Positions 46,301-58,100 of a stretch of 64,000 nt of DNA are shown here, one piece after another. A program made the translations under genes and the position numbers. The notes under the pieces are model-generated. The model ran no database searches, was not told where the DNA came from, and saw nothing but the letters and a program-made list of their open reading frames with translations. The stretch's first letter is position 1. Each line of letters begins with the position of its first letter. Source of the DNA: Tubiluchus corallicola (Eukaryota > Priapulida > Priapulimorpha > Priapulimorphida > Tubiluchidae); assembly GCA_030141605.1 (NCBI GenBank), contig JAQGDQ010000004.1, positions 1,957,001-2,021,000 on the forward strand. The letters are read 5' to 3'.

Positions 46301-48540
46301 TCCCTTCTTCATATTTTCCCAATTTCCTAGCTTTTGCAAGGCCATATTCCCAATTCTCAGTTCAGTGTAACAAATATGTTTAAAAATTTCCGTGTTATCC
46401 TTTCTTCCAAGCTTTCACTACTTCACTTACTAATGTTAAAAACTATTAAGTACTTTCGCTGTTAAGTAGTATCAATCTCTGCTTGAATTTTAGTTTCTAG
46501 CTTTTCTCTAGTAATACTAATTTATCCACCAGGTGTTTCCAATTTTGGGTATTCTTTGATTATATTATAGGGTTTGAACCCATGCCTTAGACTATGTTCT
46601 TGAAAATCTCCACCTTATCTCTTAGTCACTTCAGTTTTAATTTAGTTTGCTAATTTGCATTTTTAACTGGGTTGATATGCCATCAGTTGTTTCTCTTATC
46701 AGCAAGTCTAGCTCAGTTTTTATTGTGTCTAAGTGAGATTCCAATCGTTTAGCAATGTTTAATGCAGCAGTGGTTTTCCCTGCACATGAATAAGGCTAGA
46801 ACTATTTAATTGTTTTTTTTTGCTACTTTCATTGCCACCCATATTGTATATATCATTACTATATTTTAAGCATTCTATTCACGTCCACCTAAAACATATG
46901 AGAGTGCTTTTGAATCTTTGCCAATTTACTTATTCACAAACTTTGCTTAAATTAACGAAATCCTGTTTTCATCATCACAAGTTGTTAGTTAGGGCCATGT
47001 CAGAGAATTGCCCCTAAATGAGGTCACTGCCTCACTGGGGCAACATTCGATCACTTTTTGAGTCATACCATATTTATTCGAGGCAATTAATGTAAGTACA
47101 GCTATTTAAGAAATTTCCAGTTCCTCTGATGCCTATTATTTCAATAAATTCTCCAAATAGTTTCAAATTCCTTGCCAACTTTTGCTCGCAGTAATAATTG
47201 TAATTGTTGCAGGGTCTGTCATGTTTAGCTAAGTTAGAATTACAAGTACTGATAATGTCAAGAAGTAATTTTCTGTAGCCTGTAAGTTTATGCTATTTTT
47301 CAGCCATTTTGTTCTCCATCTTGTTATTATCAGTTACGCTCATATCTCGGTTGGCCGGACAAAAGCAGGGAGACGTTGGGCCAAATTTACCTATTGTCCG
47401 TATTTACCAATACTAAGGTAATATAGTAGGAGCCGTGTAATAGACTAACGGTAATGTAAAATCAATTGTCTCAAAAACATGTAGTACAGGCCACTCCTGA
47501 CATACGAGCTACACACGTGTCGTTACACGCTGCTCGGTTGCACTGACGTAATGACGTAAACAAAATGACGACCCGCCAACTAGCGGTCAGCTCGTGAAAC
47601 AACGGACTGTGTCCGTAGTATGCGAGACTTTAATGGTCCAGATTTTGTCAAATTTTTCAGAAATCTGTAAGTGAGGTCCGGCAAACTGAAATGAGTGTAT
47701 TTTTTATTAATACCTCAATTTATTTCAAATTTTACTTGGTGCATTTAGTGCACATTCTTTTACGAAGCGATAGTGCACTCGAGTATAGCAGTTTAGAACA
47801 TCATATCGAACACATTTAATTTGTTTGATTAACTTTGATTAACAAGTTTTATTGTGTTGCTTTGTTATTTGTTTGATCTAAATACACTTGAAGTTTAGCG
47901 TAAGTTGGCATATATAATTTTCTGTAACTTTTAAAAAATGCATGAGCATTGAATTTTGGCAGCGGTGCAAGGATTTTGGGAAAGAAATGTTAAATTTTGG
48001 CATTAATGATGCCTCAAAACATGGATAATGGATAATTTCTGTGTGCCCACCAAACTCATCCACGTAATACTAATAGAAATAAATTTTTGCTACAAGTTCC
48101 CTTTCACGTGCATCTTATCTTCCTCCAAAACGATGCAGCAAGGCAAATAAGTGTCAGAATTTGAAAATAAACAGGGAGCTTGGAAGATCTGGTCTGCACT
48201 CTTCCAGCTATAACAAATCACCGAACAAAGGGCTCAATATCTTCTACTTTTAAAAAGAAATATATTGCATTTATGCCATTGTTTATAATATATTATTACA
48301 ATGTCAATGGTTTCAAGATGACTTTCTGTGAATTCTGTCAATGTTACTGCGCCTCAGTTACCGTACAACTCTCCTAGAATTTTTCCAGATCCTTTTCACA
48401 GGATCACACTCACTAGTTTTACGTGGCTACAAATATTTCAGATAGGCCTATCAGTAATTCTTACCTCGAACTTCTCCGCCGTAATGATTAAGCTGATCTT
48501 CATCACGGTTTACTTGTGTAATGATGGACGCTGCGTCCAT
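33946..48540 (-). CDS. CTDSPL: CTD small phosphatase (SCP/CTDSPL family), 9 coding exons
   Basis: A HAD-superfamily serine phosphatase that removes phosphate from the RNA polymerase II C-terminal repeat and related nuclear substrates. Exons in transcript order are 48540-48465, 45082-45032, 42338-42199, 41318-41217, 39081-39025, 38569-38477, 35592-35494, 35043-34957 and 34140-33946. All are in phase and give 299 aa plus stop. Exon 1 begins [10 protein letters not shown], like vertebrate CTDSPL. Residues about 55-70 include SSLFCCLR, the family's N-terminal cysteine motif. [14 protein letters not shown] holds the catalytic DxDxT (Asp112, Asp114). [49 protein letters not shown] and [20 protein letters not shown] complete the fold. 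The conserved body ends near residue 271; a 28-residue Asn/His/Gln/Ser-rich tail follows. The exon 2 boundary is the least certain; an alternative start inside it (MEFMNISAS, 45131) also gives an open frame. Whether it is strictly CTDSPL or a pre-duplication CTDSP1/2/L gene is open. Confidence 0.95.
36499..37527 (+). CDS. Rhodopsin-class (class A) G-protein-coupled receptor, intronless
   Basis: A 342-aa seven-helix receptor, presumably at the plasma membrane; the ligand is unknown. The N-terminus (about 1-46) is hydrophilic with N-glycosylation sequons (NNT, NDS). TM1 carries GNSLVV (Asn65), TM2 LAVAD (Asp93), TM3 starts at Cys132 and ends in the DRY-equivalent ERY (156-158), TM4 contains Trp184, and Cys206 in the second outer loop can pair with Cys132. 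TM7 carries NPMIY (313-317), followed by a short amphipathic tail with Cys334. TM6 lacks the usual CWxP; the position reads [11 protein letters not shown]. The second ATG at 36532 is an equally possible start. The gene has no introns and lies on the opposite strand inside the CTD-phosphatase intron between 35593 and 38476. No subfamily can be named with confidence; an amine/adenosine-like orphan group is the nearest general impression. Confidence 0.95.
   Translation: MLLPESQLKKKMDTLEKNIVVSVNNTEEQENGNDSNINLPFRNEISPYFYLITFLTLSVVIIVGNSLVVISVQKVSALNYKNYWVLSSLAVADILYGVFLIPVCGIRTYHAWQISAGEIEVVAEFFKNKGACTTFFLIESYIGNCSLVHLYIIATERYVAIIYPLRHATWMSDDRIKCLIVIAWILPLLLTVSVVMPVWITKGIECHQWEFELTYKIGIIIINIIPGIILFAVYFRIWRVATSQFHRIRPTVVENMTRSQNKATVTVGLILMCFFFTWFQYYIINEIKGMCDCVPQWMFEILMALKFAGSAANPMIYSYRNIEFRRAFLLVLKCAAQKNERH
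39265..40260. other. Intron segment with LTR-like look, unproven
   Basis: This part of a CTDSPL intron contains a direct repeat (gttaccaattg(t/c)atgacaac, twice near 39835-39885), a TATA-like ttatataaaatg near 39940, and related cttgcagc-(c/t)(a/t)agac words near 39957 and 40032. It ends near a (CTTCA)n run at 40245-40261. These features could belong to a solo LTR, but I found no TG...CA boundary with a target-site duplication. Confidence 0.2.
40346..40387. repeat. 42-bp perfect AT palindrome
   Basis: The sequence runs taccttaatat, an AT dinucleotide core, then atattaaggta, so the whole 42 bases are self-complementary. It probably arose by expansion of a (TA)n tract inside an aaggta palindrome and can form a cruciform. 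Confidence 0.9.
46013..46045. mobile_element. Single pogo-type transposon end
   Basis: The sequence cagtaaactccgagtaactc followed by aaaatcgcataactcaaa resembles the terminal plus subterminal repeats of pogo/Tigger elements and is preceded by TA. No inverted partner was found downstream, so it is either a truncated copy or a chance match. Confidence 0.3.
47337..47697. mobile_element. 361-bp TIR element flanked by TA
   Basis: The left end cgctcatatctcggttggcc continues as ggac. The reverse complement of the right end reads cactcatttcagtttgccgg then ac. About 22-24 bp match with several differences, and TA flanks both sides (47335-47336 and 47698-47699). The interior looks less AT-rich than its surroundings and carries no transposase frame. 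TA target sites point to the Tc1/mariner/pogo superfamily. It lies in the first intron of the CTD phosphatase gene. Confidence 0.7.
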
Positions 48541-50766
48541 TTAAAATGATGGCCAAGGGCCTCCAGTTTCACAATAATCTTCAAGTACTCTACAATGCAA
48601 TAATAAGTTATTTATTTGTAACTTAGACGAATACATACTTTCGTAGCACGAACTATATAAAATGGCGCGATTTCAAGGTCAATTTGATTCGGGAGTGAAT
48701 TCGCAATAGTTTCATTTAAAATAATAATTACTTGTTTTATTTATTTGAAACGGTTAGTCTAAAATATATTTTTGTGCATGTAATGCAATCCCATTTTAAT
48801 TTAATATAAGCTAATTTTGTAGTTTTTTATATTGAATTAATAATATTCTAAAAGCTATGGCCGCTGATTTAGGAAAAAGGTCAAACGGTCAAATATATGA
48901 ATGTTCTGTACCGCCGCTAGATATTTTCGTCTGCTATTTGGTACAACTTAAAAAGAGAATAATATTGTGATTTAATATGTCCACAATAATTATGGCCTCT
49001 GTACGCCTTTTTGTATTTTTCGTCTTTTTACACATTGCAAATTTAATCTACCACTGACATTGTTATGTAACTATGTCTGTGCCTATGTAACGCCAACGGA
49101 AAACCAAGCGTCTACCACTTGCCTTCGCAATCACAACATGAGTAGTTTTAACTTAAAAGTACAATGAAAAATATACGGTATTTCAAGCCTAGGGTCTCAT
49201 AATTCAATTCAATTCAATTTTATTTGCACAAATACATACAATGTACATTGGCAAAGCAATACATGTTAAATACTACATAACCCGTTAAATACTTCATAAA
49301 CCTATATAATAATATATATTTAATTATTCTAAATACTACATAAATACTACATAAGAGGAGATTATCTTTATGCTGTGGTTTATATTTTTATAGATAGCTT
49401 CGAGTAATTCAAATACAAAGTTGTAGGCCTGCTGTTGGGCAAACTTAAATTGTTTTGCTTCTGAAAATCACTGTAAACATGCAAAATTGAAACAACACCA
49501 TAAAAATATGACGATGCATACTAATATAAAATATTCAGAAGTAATTGTCCCGCTAAAACGTACTGTAGTTAAAAAGTAATATAATTATAATCTTATGGTA
49601 CAACTCTCCTGCTGTGTACTGCAAGCCAGAATATGTAGGTCCTGCACATAGTTCCAAATTATGTGGATGTTTGTGACCAGAAAAGAACTCATTGGATCAT
49701 TGTCAAGGTTAATTGTGTTTTTGACTATAATTATGCATTTAATTATGCATTTATCACTGCGACATTAATCGAGCTAGCAAAGGTATATAGCCAAGTTATG
49801 TGAATAAGTCCTCTGTCTTTAAGACTCGTTCTATGAAGTAAACAGCGAGAATCAGTATGATAGTTACTATACGATATAACAATAATGGTAGTGATGATGA
49901 TGATAATAATAAACCCGTTGCAAAATTATAGCGAACACGTTACACATCGGCGCAGTGCACAAGGATTATATTCAATGATACAGTACTAAAGTATTAGTAT
50001 GCTCGTCCTTTAGTACTATGTCAGTGCGTGCGTCCATTAATGATCACAATTTTAACGACAAGATTATTATGAAAGAATGTAATTACCCTTTGAATTTCAG
50101 CCGTAAAAAATAGTCTAATTAGTCAGAACCATTTAGTGCAACTGATCTAACATTAAAAATGCTGAATTTGGTTGGGTAGCTATATATGGTTTGAACTTAA
50201 TTTAGACTGCCTTGTAGTGGTCAAATATATAGGCATTTGGCTAGTTGTAATTCTGGTAAAATAGTTGGCAAACTCCAACTTGGATATCATGCCGATTGGG
50301 GTGTGTGCTGGTGGATGCTAATGTGAATCAAGATCGGAGATCATGAGGTTCAACAAATTTTCAGTATATTGCCTCTTTGGAGAGATTATTTTACTATGTG
50401 ATTGTGCATTTGAAGAACGAAAATTTAAATGATGAGGACTGGGCTTAAATATGTTTGAATTTGAGTGAATGATAATTATGATTTTGGTATGTAAAACAAC
50501 CAGGAATTGAATGAGAAGATGCCAATAAACACTGAGTAATCTTATGCATCAATACCAGACGCACGGTGTCCATCTCTGCAATGTTTAATTGCCCCTTCTT
50601 GCATAAAGTCCTAGTTCAATGCTAAGTTGCATTATTCCTGCCATTCAAACTTTTCCACATCTCGATCTTGTTATCATGTTTACATAAGGTATAATGTAAT
50701 CTTTTGCAAGGATCCGAGTACTAAAGTCAAAAACAGCGAGTAACAGTACAGAAAATTAAGTCTCAG
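48541..50766. other. Intergenic region between divergent genes; promoters expected
   Basis: CTDSPL starts leftward at 48540, and the next recognised gene runs rightward. Between them lies a 37-codon frame from 48857 (start MAADLGKRSNG, later CSVPPLDIFVCYLV, stop at 48970) that could be a first exon of the right-hand gene; this is a guess. A (AATTC)n run sits at 49201-49219. Nothing else was recognised. Confidence 0.35.
49201..49225 (-). repeat. (AATTC/GAATT)n tail, LINE 3'-end-like
   Basis: On the minus strand the sequence reads caaataaaattgaattgaat then tgaatt. A pentanucleotide tail after a weak AATAAA is typical of the 3' ends of several non-LTR retrotransposons. No coding part was recognised upstream on that strand. 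Confidence 0.4.
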
Positions 50767-50945
50767 TGCATTGTTCAATCATTGGCGAATCTGTCATTCG
50801 GTCGCTACTTAATATGGAAGCCTCTTAAATCTCCCACTGCCTGCAATCTTGAGGACCATAATCTGAAATTCGACGAGATCAAGGTTGAACGCAAGGCACT
50901 TTATCACATGTTGCAGCTTCTATTGCTGAAGTTCCTAACATTTTT
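50767..50945 (+). other. Candidate upstream exon or gene fragment
   Basis: After an acceptor-like ctcag an open frame reads CSIIGESVIRSLLNIWKPL, then LEDHNLKFDEIKVERKAL and YHMLQLLLLKFL. It looks like an alpha-helical protein segment rather than random AT-rich DNA. It lies on the same strand as the gene starting at 52141. However, no donor in the phase needed for direct joining (phase 1) was found before the frame stops, so an intervening exon, a sequence change or coincidence must be assumed. Confidence 0.3.
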
Positions 50946-52140
50946 CTCATATATTTAAATAAGTTCAACTTCCCGAGAAGCCGAGAACTTTAGCTTTAAT
51001 TATTGAGGGTCTGATAGATTTTCTACTTATTCAGCAACACATTGGTGTAATAAACTGTTCTGTAGTACTACTCGTTGTTTCTGCACGTTATGTTAATTGC
51101 ACCCTGTATCGATCAGTCCGACGAATGTGGATTGTGGATCATACATCTAATAGGCCCTCTTTACTCAAAATCACAGTGTTAAAGTCTGGGAAAATTTTTT
51201 ACACTTCCTTGCTCCCGCTCCCTGGTCTCTGCTAGAACTCTAGCAAGATCTCCCTCATTCTCTTGCTTTAGCGTTTTTTTGACTTTTGGAATGTAGTGTT
51301 GTGAAATTGAGCAACGAATAGTTTGATGAGAAAGTGAAATGTACAGGTTCTTGGTATGACAAGGTTTTACAGTCGTAATGAACAACTTCTTACTGTAATG
51401 TCCAGGCATACAAAAAGTGAAGTAGTTTTACCTAGCAAGTGTGACCTATTCATCTTGATACACAGAGGTCTGGGCAGTCTAAAAAGGTTTACTACGACAG
51501 TGAATTAGCTCATTGTTTTACCTTTAGACCGAAACGAAAACAGAATTTTCGATACATAAGATTTTGAATAAGAGAACAATATGTCATTGAAAAAACTGTA
51601 GGTATAAGGTATTCCGTGCATCAATCATTTAAATCGTAGAATATTATTACACCTAGGTCCTGAGGTGACTAAAAACTCACCTGAACAAGAAGCAACGTAG
51701 CCGGCTCTAAGCAGCGCCAACAATTTATTAGTGATCGGTTTGCAAAAATGGCCACTAGAATTTGGAAAACTCGCTAAATCACCTAAACAACTGTGGCTTC
51801 CTGTCTGTGTATTATTGCATGATGCGTATTTGAATGATAGTAATCACTTTTGGATCACTCATTACATATCACCTACACATGGAAACACTTCCACGTATTT
51901 GAGTTGTTGTATACAAACTGTTATATAAGCACTACGTACACATATGGAGTCGCACCTCTAATTATAATAATTTTACTTATTGTACATATGAAAAGCAACT
52001 GTAGACAAAACTAGTTCTACTTTAAAAACCAGTGATATTTCTTGTAATAGTGAGACTACAAAATACAGTTACATTAGGTATTTGTGTTTCATTGCTAATG
52101 GTGTGCGTGGTTTTGGTTAACAGTAAATGTTCCTTTTTAG

Positions 52141-55100
52141 ATGACAACCTAATACAATTTCTTGTCACTGCATTGGTTGGAATGGATCCTGATATGAGTG
52201 ACACTTCTCTAGAAAGAAGTAATCTTCCATCAGCAAATGATATTCTGTTGGAAACATACTACAGCATCATATTACCTGAATTAAATGAGTCTGCTACGGT
52301 TCCTGCTGCTGCTCCATACAGGTATCAATGTTGCTTTTTTAAATGACAACATAATACGATTTCTTGTCACTGGGTGGGTTAGAATGGATGACCAACACTT
52401 CTCTAGACAGAAGTAATCTTTCATCAGCAACTGATATTCTGTTAGACACATACTACAGCATCATATTACCTGAATTCAAAGAGTCCGCTACCGTCCCTGC
52501 TGCTGCTCCATACTGGTATATTTATGAGCAGTGAATAAGAGTACAAAGAGTATGTCTCTTGTGATTTGCAAATTTTCTGTTCAAGGCAATTTTCAGTAAT
52601 AGTGCAGTATAAATTCAAGCCTACTTTGATGTATGAGTTAGGTACATGTAAAGCTTATAAACAGTCAAACAACAAATTACCTTGTTATTGTAAAATTTAC
52701 TGTTTAGGTAAGTTTTTTGTGATGTTACTGCTACTAAATTGTCTTTATGCTTGCATAGACCTGAATGCAGATTTTGACGAAAATTAATCAAGTGTCTCCT
52801 TTGTCTTAAAAACATTACCATTCATCGCTAGTACTAGTGATGCTTCAAAACCACTTTTATCAAATCTGAGTCAAATCCTGGTATCATCTGCCAAATCCCG
52901 GATATTACTTTTAATTTACTAAATCAGGATTTTGTATGGTTTTTAAAGTTTAATTTACTAATTCTCGGTCTGGGCCGCTACATGTATGAGTATGATTTAT
53001 ACTTGCATTTTGTGCAGTTTGTTTGAGGTGAAATGATACGTGATCCTTGGATCACAAAAAAGTTACATTTATTTGCTTGCCTGCAAAATCTGATATCAAA
53101 ATATCTAAAGACATGCTGCACACATCACAAAATCAGCAGTAGGAACAGAATTCTATCAAGTTAGTACTTTTAAAATTATACCCATTCCAAAAGTGCAGCA
53201 GTATCACACTTGCAATCAGTGATCTAGTAGTATTTAGTTTCCCCCTCATATAATTATCCCTCCATGCACACGTGGTACGTCTTATGTACTATTACGAAAC
53301 TTGCATTGTGTGCTGATTATAAGCTCGTCACAACTATACAGCATGGTGTTAGCTTCTACTAAATGTGCTTGGTCTTTAGAGGATGAGCTGTCATCTAAGA
53401 TTGTGCAACTGTTTAGCTGCTGAGCAAAGAACACTTGAATTAAATTATATGCTGTTAGAATATGGGGCTACATAATTGCCTTCAGAATGAAATTTGCTAG
53501 TTGGCTTCGGCTCCTTGTTGCATATTCTTTGTTGATATCATTTTAGAGAGCATTATGATGGCAAACCTCAAGTTGACTGGTATTTAAAAAGAAGAAATTT
53601 TCCATCCCAAGTATGCAGAGCCATTGCTGCTCAGAGCAGGAACAAGAAAAAAGAGGTTTCTGTGCATGATTTTTAGAATATAAAGTATATTATATTATAG
53701 TGCATGACATTGTAACAGACATTTTTTTATACAGTTTATCATTCTACAAGTTGGTAGTCAGCACATTACAAACATCCCCAGTTTTTGTGTTGTTAGTTGT
53801 GTCAGGAGTATAGCATAGAAATTTCAAGGTTAATGTTCGTGACTTGAACCACCATTGCTTTAGCCATGTATGACAAAATGCGTGTACATATCGTAAATTC
53901 TTCCACGGTAAACGGTTTGGAGCAGTTTGAGAGATGAAACCACTCGAAAACAGCTTTCAAACACCCATCATCCATTTGCTTACCATTTCATAGTATAAAG
54001 AATTATCATATAGGCAGCCTATATGACTAATTAGTTGTGTTATTACCAGCGTACTGAGTCTTGACTGTATCTTGCAGTGTGTCTTAAATATAATTTGTGT
54101 GTATTTCTGTTCTTTGTGACTAGTGCTTCCAAATTGAGTCTCGGCTTTTCATACCAGCAGAAATTCTGGTGTAAACTATCATTTCAATAGGAATTTTTAG
54201 GTCTTTGTATTTTGCTGAGTAAATAGGGTGATATACCATCCAGAAGTCTTTACTTCGTGATTGCTACAAAAACCATTGTTGAAGTTAAATTCCAGAAAAT
54301 TTTATATATCCGTGCTTTTCGACATGACCTGTGTATCGCAGTTAGCAATATAAAATTCTTATATGCACACACATGCAGACGTGTACATGCACGTACTTCG
54401 TACACGTGCACACTTGTACACGTACAGATTTCCTTGATTTCCCTATAATAAAGTCTAAATGTACTAAGTAGTAAATGGAAAAGTGGTATATATATATATA
54501 TATATATATATGTATTCGTTTTCGTTTTCCGATACTCGCTTCATGTTTATTTCAGTTTCCAATGTCACTTCAAGTTTGACTCACTTTATTCAAAAGTGAA
54601 GTGTGCCAAATTTAGACTGTATATACTTTTTGTATATACGGTAATTTACAAACTAGATTGTTCCTGATGTTACAACAATAAACTGCAGCTTTAAGTTTTG
54701 TTTGATTCTTACAGTCTTCTCTTGCTACACTTGTTGATGAACATGCCATTAAAATACAAAAAAGTCGAAGCCGCATTGCTGTCACTTTGCGGATGCCATC
54801 GCACCAACTAGAAAAGTCTGCTATCACTTTGCGGGCAGAATCAGAGCAGCCAAAAAAATCAGCTGTCACTTTGCATACGATATCAGATCAACCAGAAGAC
54901 CCTGCTATCACTTTGCAGTCTGCATTAGGGCAATCAAGAGAACCAGCTATCATTTTGCAGTCAGCATCAGAGCAACCAAAAGAGCCAATTGCCACTTTGC
55001 GGACAGTATCAGAACAACCAGCAAACTCTGCCGGCATCTTACAGTCAATGCCAGAACAGCTGGAAAAAGCTACATTTCTACCTGTGCCTTTAAGTAGGTA

Positions 55101-58100
55101 AATAATGAAACTCAGCTCTGCATTTACACATATGTTGTACTATGGGTATGTTACAATAATTTTCTGGAAAGCTTTTTAATATAAGTTTGATTTTAAATTA
55201 ATTGCAACATACTATGTTAGATTTCACAACTTTCTACAATAATCAATTAATTTTTAGTGTCTTATGCAAAATCAATTAAAACCTTTTTTTATGTAAATCT
55301 GGTAAAGGTGGTTTTCATTTTTGCATATGAGATCACAACAGATTCTTCCTGTGCAAGACAGAATTCATTTTATTATTTATAGTAAAACAGTAAAATATTT
55401 TTTTAAAAAGACATTGAAATGTTTTTATTGTGACTTGAGATCTTTCTTAAATAAACTGTAATAATAAAAATTCAACTGTCACTTTAATAAGTTATCACAT
55501 TTGATACAAAAATTCAATCAATAATGAGGCTGTTTTTATATTTTACAAAAAGAATTAACACTCAATTTTTCATTATAGATTTAACTAGTGTCCTTTAAAT
55601 TACACTTGCGTTTTTTTATTTGTTCTTATTTTGAAATAGAAATGTGGATGAGTCGTGCTTAGGAGCAAAAACTGAACGCTTAAATAAACCTTACCACATT
55701 TATTTGAGAAACTAAAATAAAGCAACTGTAATGGAGCATCTGAGAAATTATGTGTCTAGTATTTTAAATTTAACCTTAATTCACTAATTGACGTTATTGA
55801 ATTGGTATGTAACAGAGGCGTGGTAGAATTTTTATTACCAGAATTTAGAATTAACCAATTGGGCAGAAAAAAACTAATGCGTTTTGTAGAAGTTTAGTAA
55901 AGTGTATATGAGTTGAATATTAATTAGTATAATTTACTCTATAGTATCGGAGAACAAAGCAGGCTACATAACGAGTTTAGGAACACCAGAGTGCAAATTT
56001 ATTTCTTAAACTTGAGTACTGCATTAATTGTGTCGGCATAGAATTCGCAAAAAAACCGTGTACGTTTTTTCATTTAAGAAAATGCCTTTGCTGAATAAAA
56101 CCTGAATTATCTAAAAAATATTTATTTCTATTGCATGCTGTGATAACACTAAGAGGCACAAATGTGTGCAATTTTAAATTTTTTGTTTCCTTAGCAATTT
56201 TTTAAAAAAAGCACGATGCAAGTATTTTAGCTTGCAATAATTATTTCGACAGGGCATATACATATTTTGCATTTCAACAAACCATTTGTCCATAGCTGAT
56301 TTAGAGTCACAAAGGAACTTAGCATGTGGAATTATCTTTTGTTACAGTTTATTCACATATGTTATCACCTAATCTCAATGAACAACAAAGCTGTTAGCTT
56401 TGCAAACATGCTTGTCAATTCAAAACTTTCTAAAAATGGAGGTTTTGCTCTTGTTGTTGTTTGTCATGTTTGTCATCATCACCACCCATCCTCACCATCA
56501 CAATCTGCCGTTGTTGTGACAGTCACTATAGTCAGTACTGATGCAGCTATTCTCAGTGTAAACTAAACAGTGTTGTCTGATTGGTTGTACCTACATGCAA
56601 ACAAGTTAGTTTGATGGTTTTTTCACACTATCATGTGAAAATTTGTTTACACTTGGAGGCAGTATAGGTTTAAAATTGTAATACCTAAATAAAAATGTAT
56701 GGCTTACTTATTATGTAATAACTAATGGTGTAATTGTAACGAAAATGTCTGGTACAAAAGTTTGTGCTGTTGCACTAATGTTTATAAATTAAATTATGAA
56801 GACAAATTTGCTGTGTTCTGAAAGTCACGGTCAGAACAGGTGTAATGGGAGGGAATTCATATTTAGCCATAAGAAATAATAAAAGGCCAAAAGCAAAGTT
56901 CTTTGTACAGCAGCATCATGCTTTTATTCCAGTGATTTAGTCCAGATTTCATTTCTTTCTGGTTCTTTGTCCATGTAAATATACTATTTTTTACTATTAT
57001 TTCTGCATAAGTGCAAAACTTTATGAAATTATGTGTTTTAAGGTGAGTTTATTTATTTGCCCACGATTTTCTTTACAGCGTAAATTTGCAGACAGATGAT
57101 TTATACACTGAAAATACACCATTGCGCAGACATAGTTTTAAACCGTACGTATTTCATTATATTGTATTAATCAGACTTTGTGGAGAAATAATTTACTTTA
57201 TTAATTGAATAAAATTATTACAGTAGTTGCCGCTTAATAGACTCAAAAATGCCTGGAACGGGCCGTTTCTATTCAAATATGCATAAAAACTATCGACTCA
57301 AATAACTTCGCTTAATTGACTCAACATTTTTCCTTCACGTACTTAAAATAAGACATTTGTATTTGCTAAATAGCCTTTCTTACTTTTATGTCATCTTTAC
57401 TTCCTTTTTGTGCATTATATATGTAGAAACAATCATGTTAAGTACCGTTTTGTTTGTAAATAGGTACGTTTATCGTGCGCTAATATGCTGGTGTAGCGGT
57501 TTTGCTTTGAATCTGTTACCTGCTCGCCCACTGTTACCCAAAGAACTTCTGGAAGCTAAACATTTAATCACTTGCCTAGCGGTTTCCTTTTGATGCTCTA
57601 GTTGCAAGTCACACTTTCAGGCTTAATGACTTAATAGTCAAAGATGCAGGTATAATAATCAGCCGCTATTCCTTGTGACTTAGAAGAGTAAACATCAGAC
57701 ATCAGACATACAGCAAACAAGGGCTTAGAGTTAAGAAGTTTGAAAAATGGAGTATAAGCGTAAAGATCTAACCGTTAAGGAAAAACTGAAAATTTTAGAG
57801 CAGTACGATAAACTGCCAAAGATGGGGCAGAGGTGTGCACCACCAACTGCAGCTCAAGCATGCCAAGCACTAAATGTTTTAGGCGAATACGTGCATCACA
57901 CAGTAACAGATTTTCAACGTTTTTATAAATGCGAGAACTTCATGAGCCAGCTTCTTCGCGAGAAAATCAAGCAGCCGACTTTGAAGGAATTTTTGTAATT
58001 TTTGCAAATGAACAGACAAATAAAAAGTATACTTTTTAATTTATTGTTAATTCACTTATATAAATTAATATTTTAACATATTTTTTTCTAATTTTTAACG

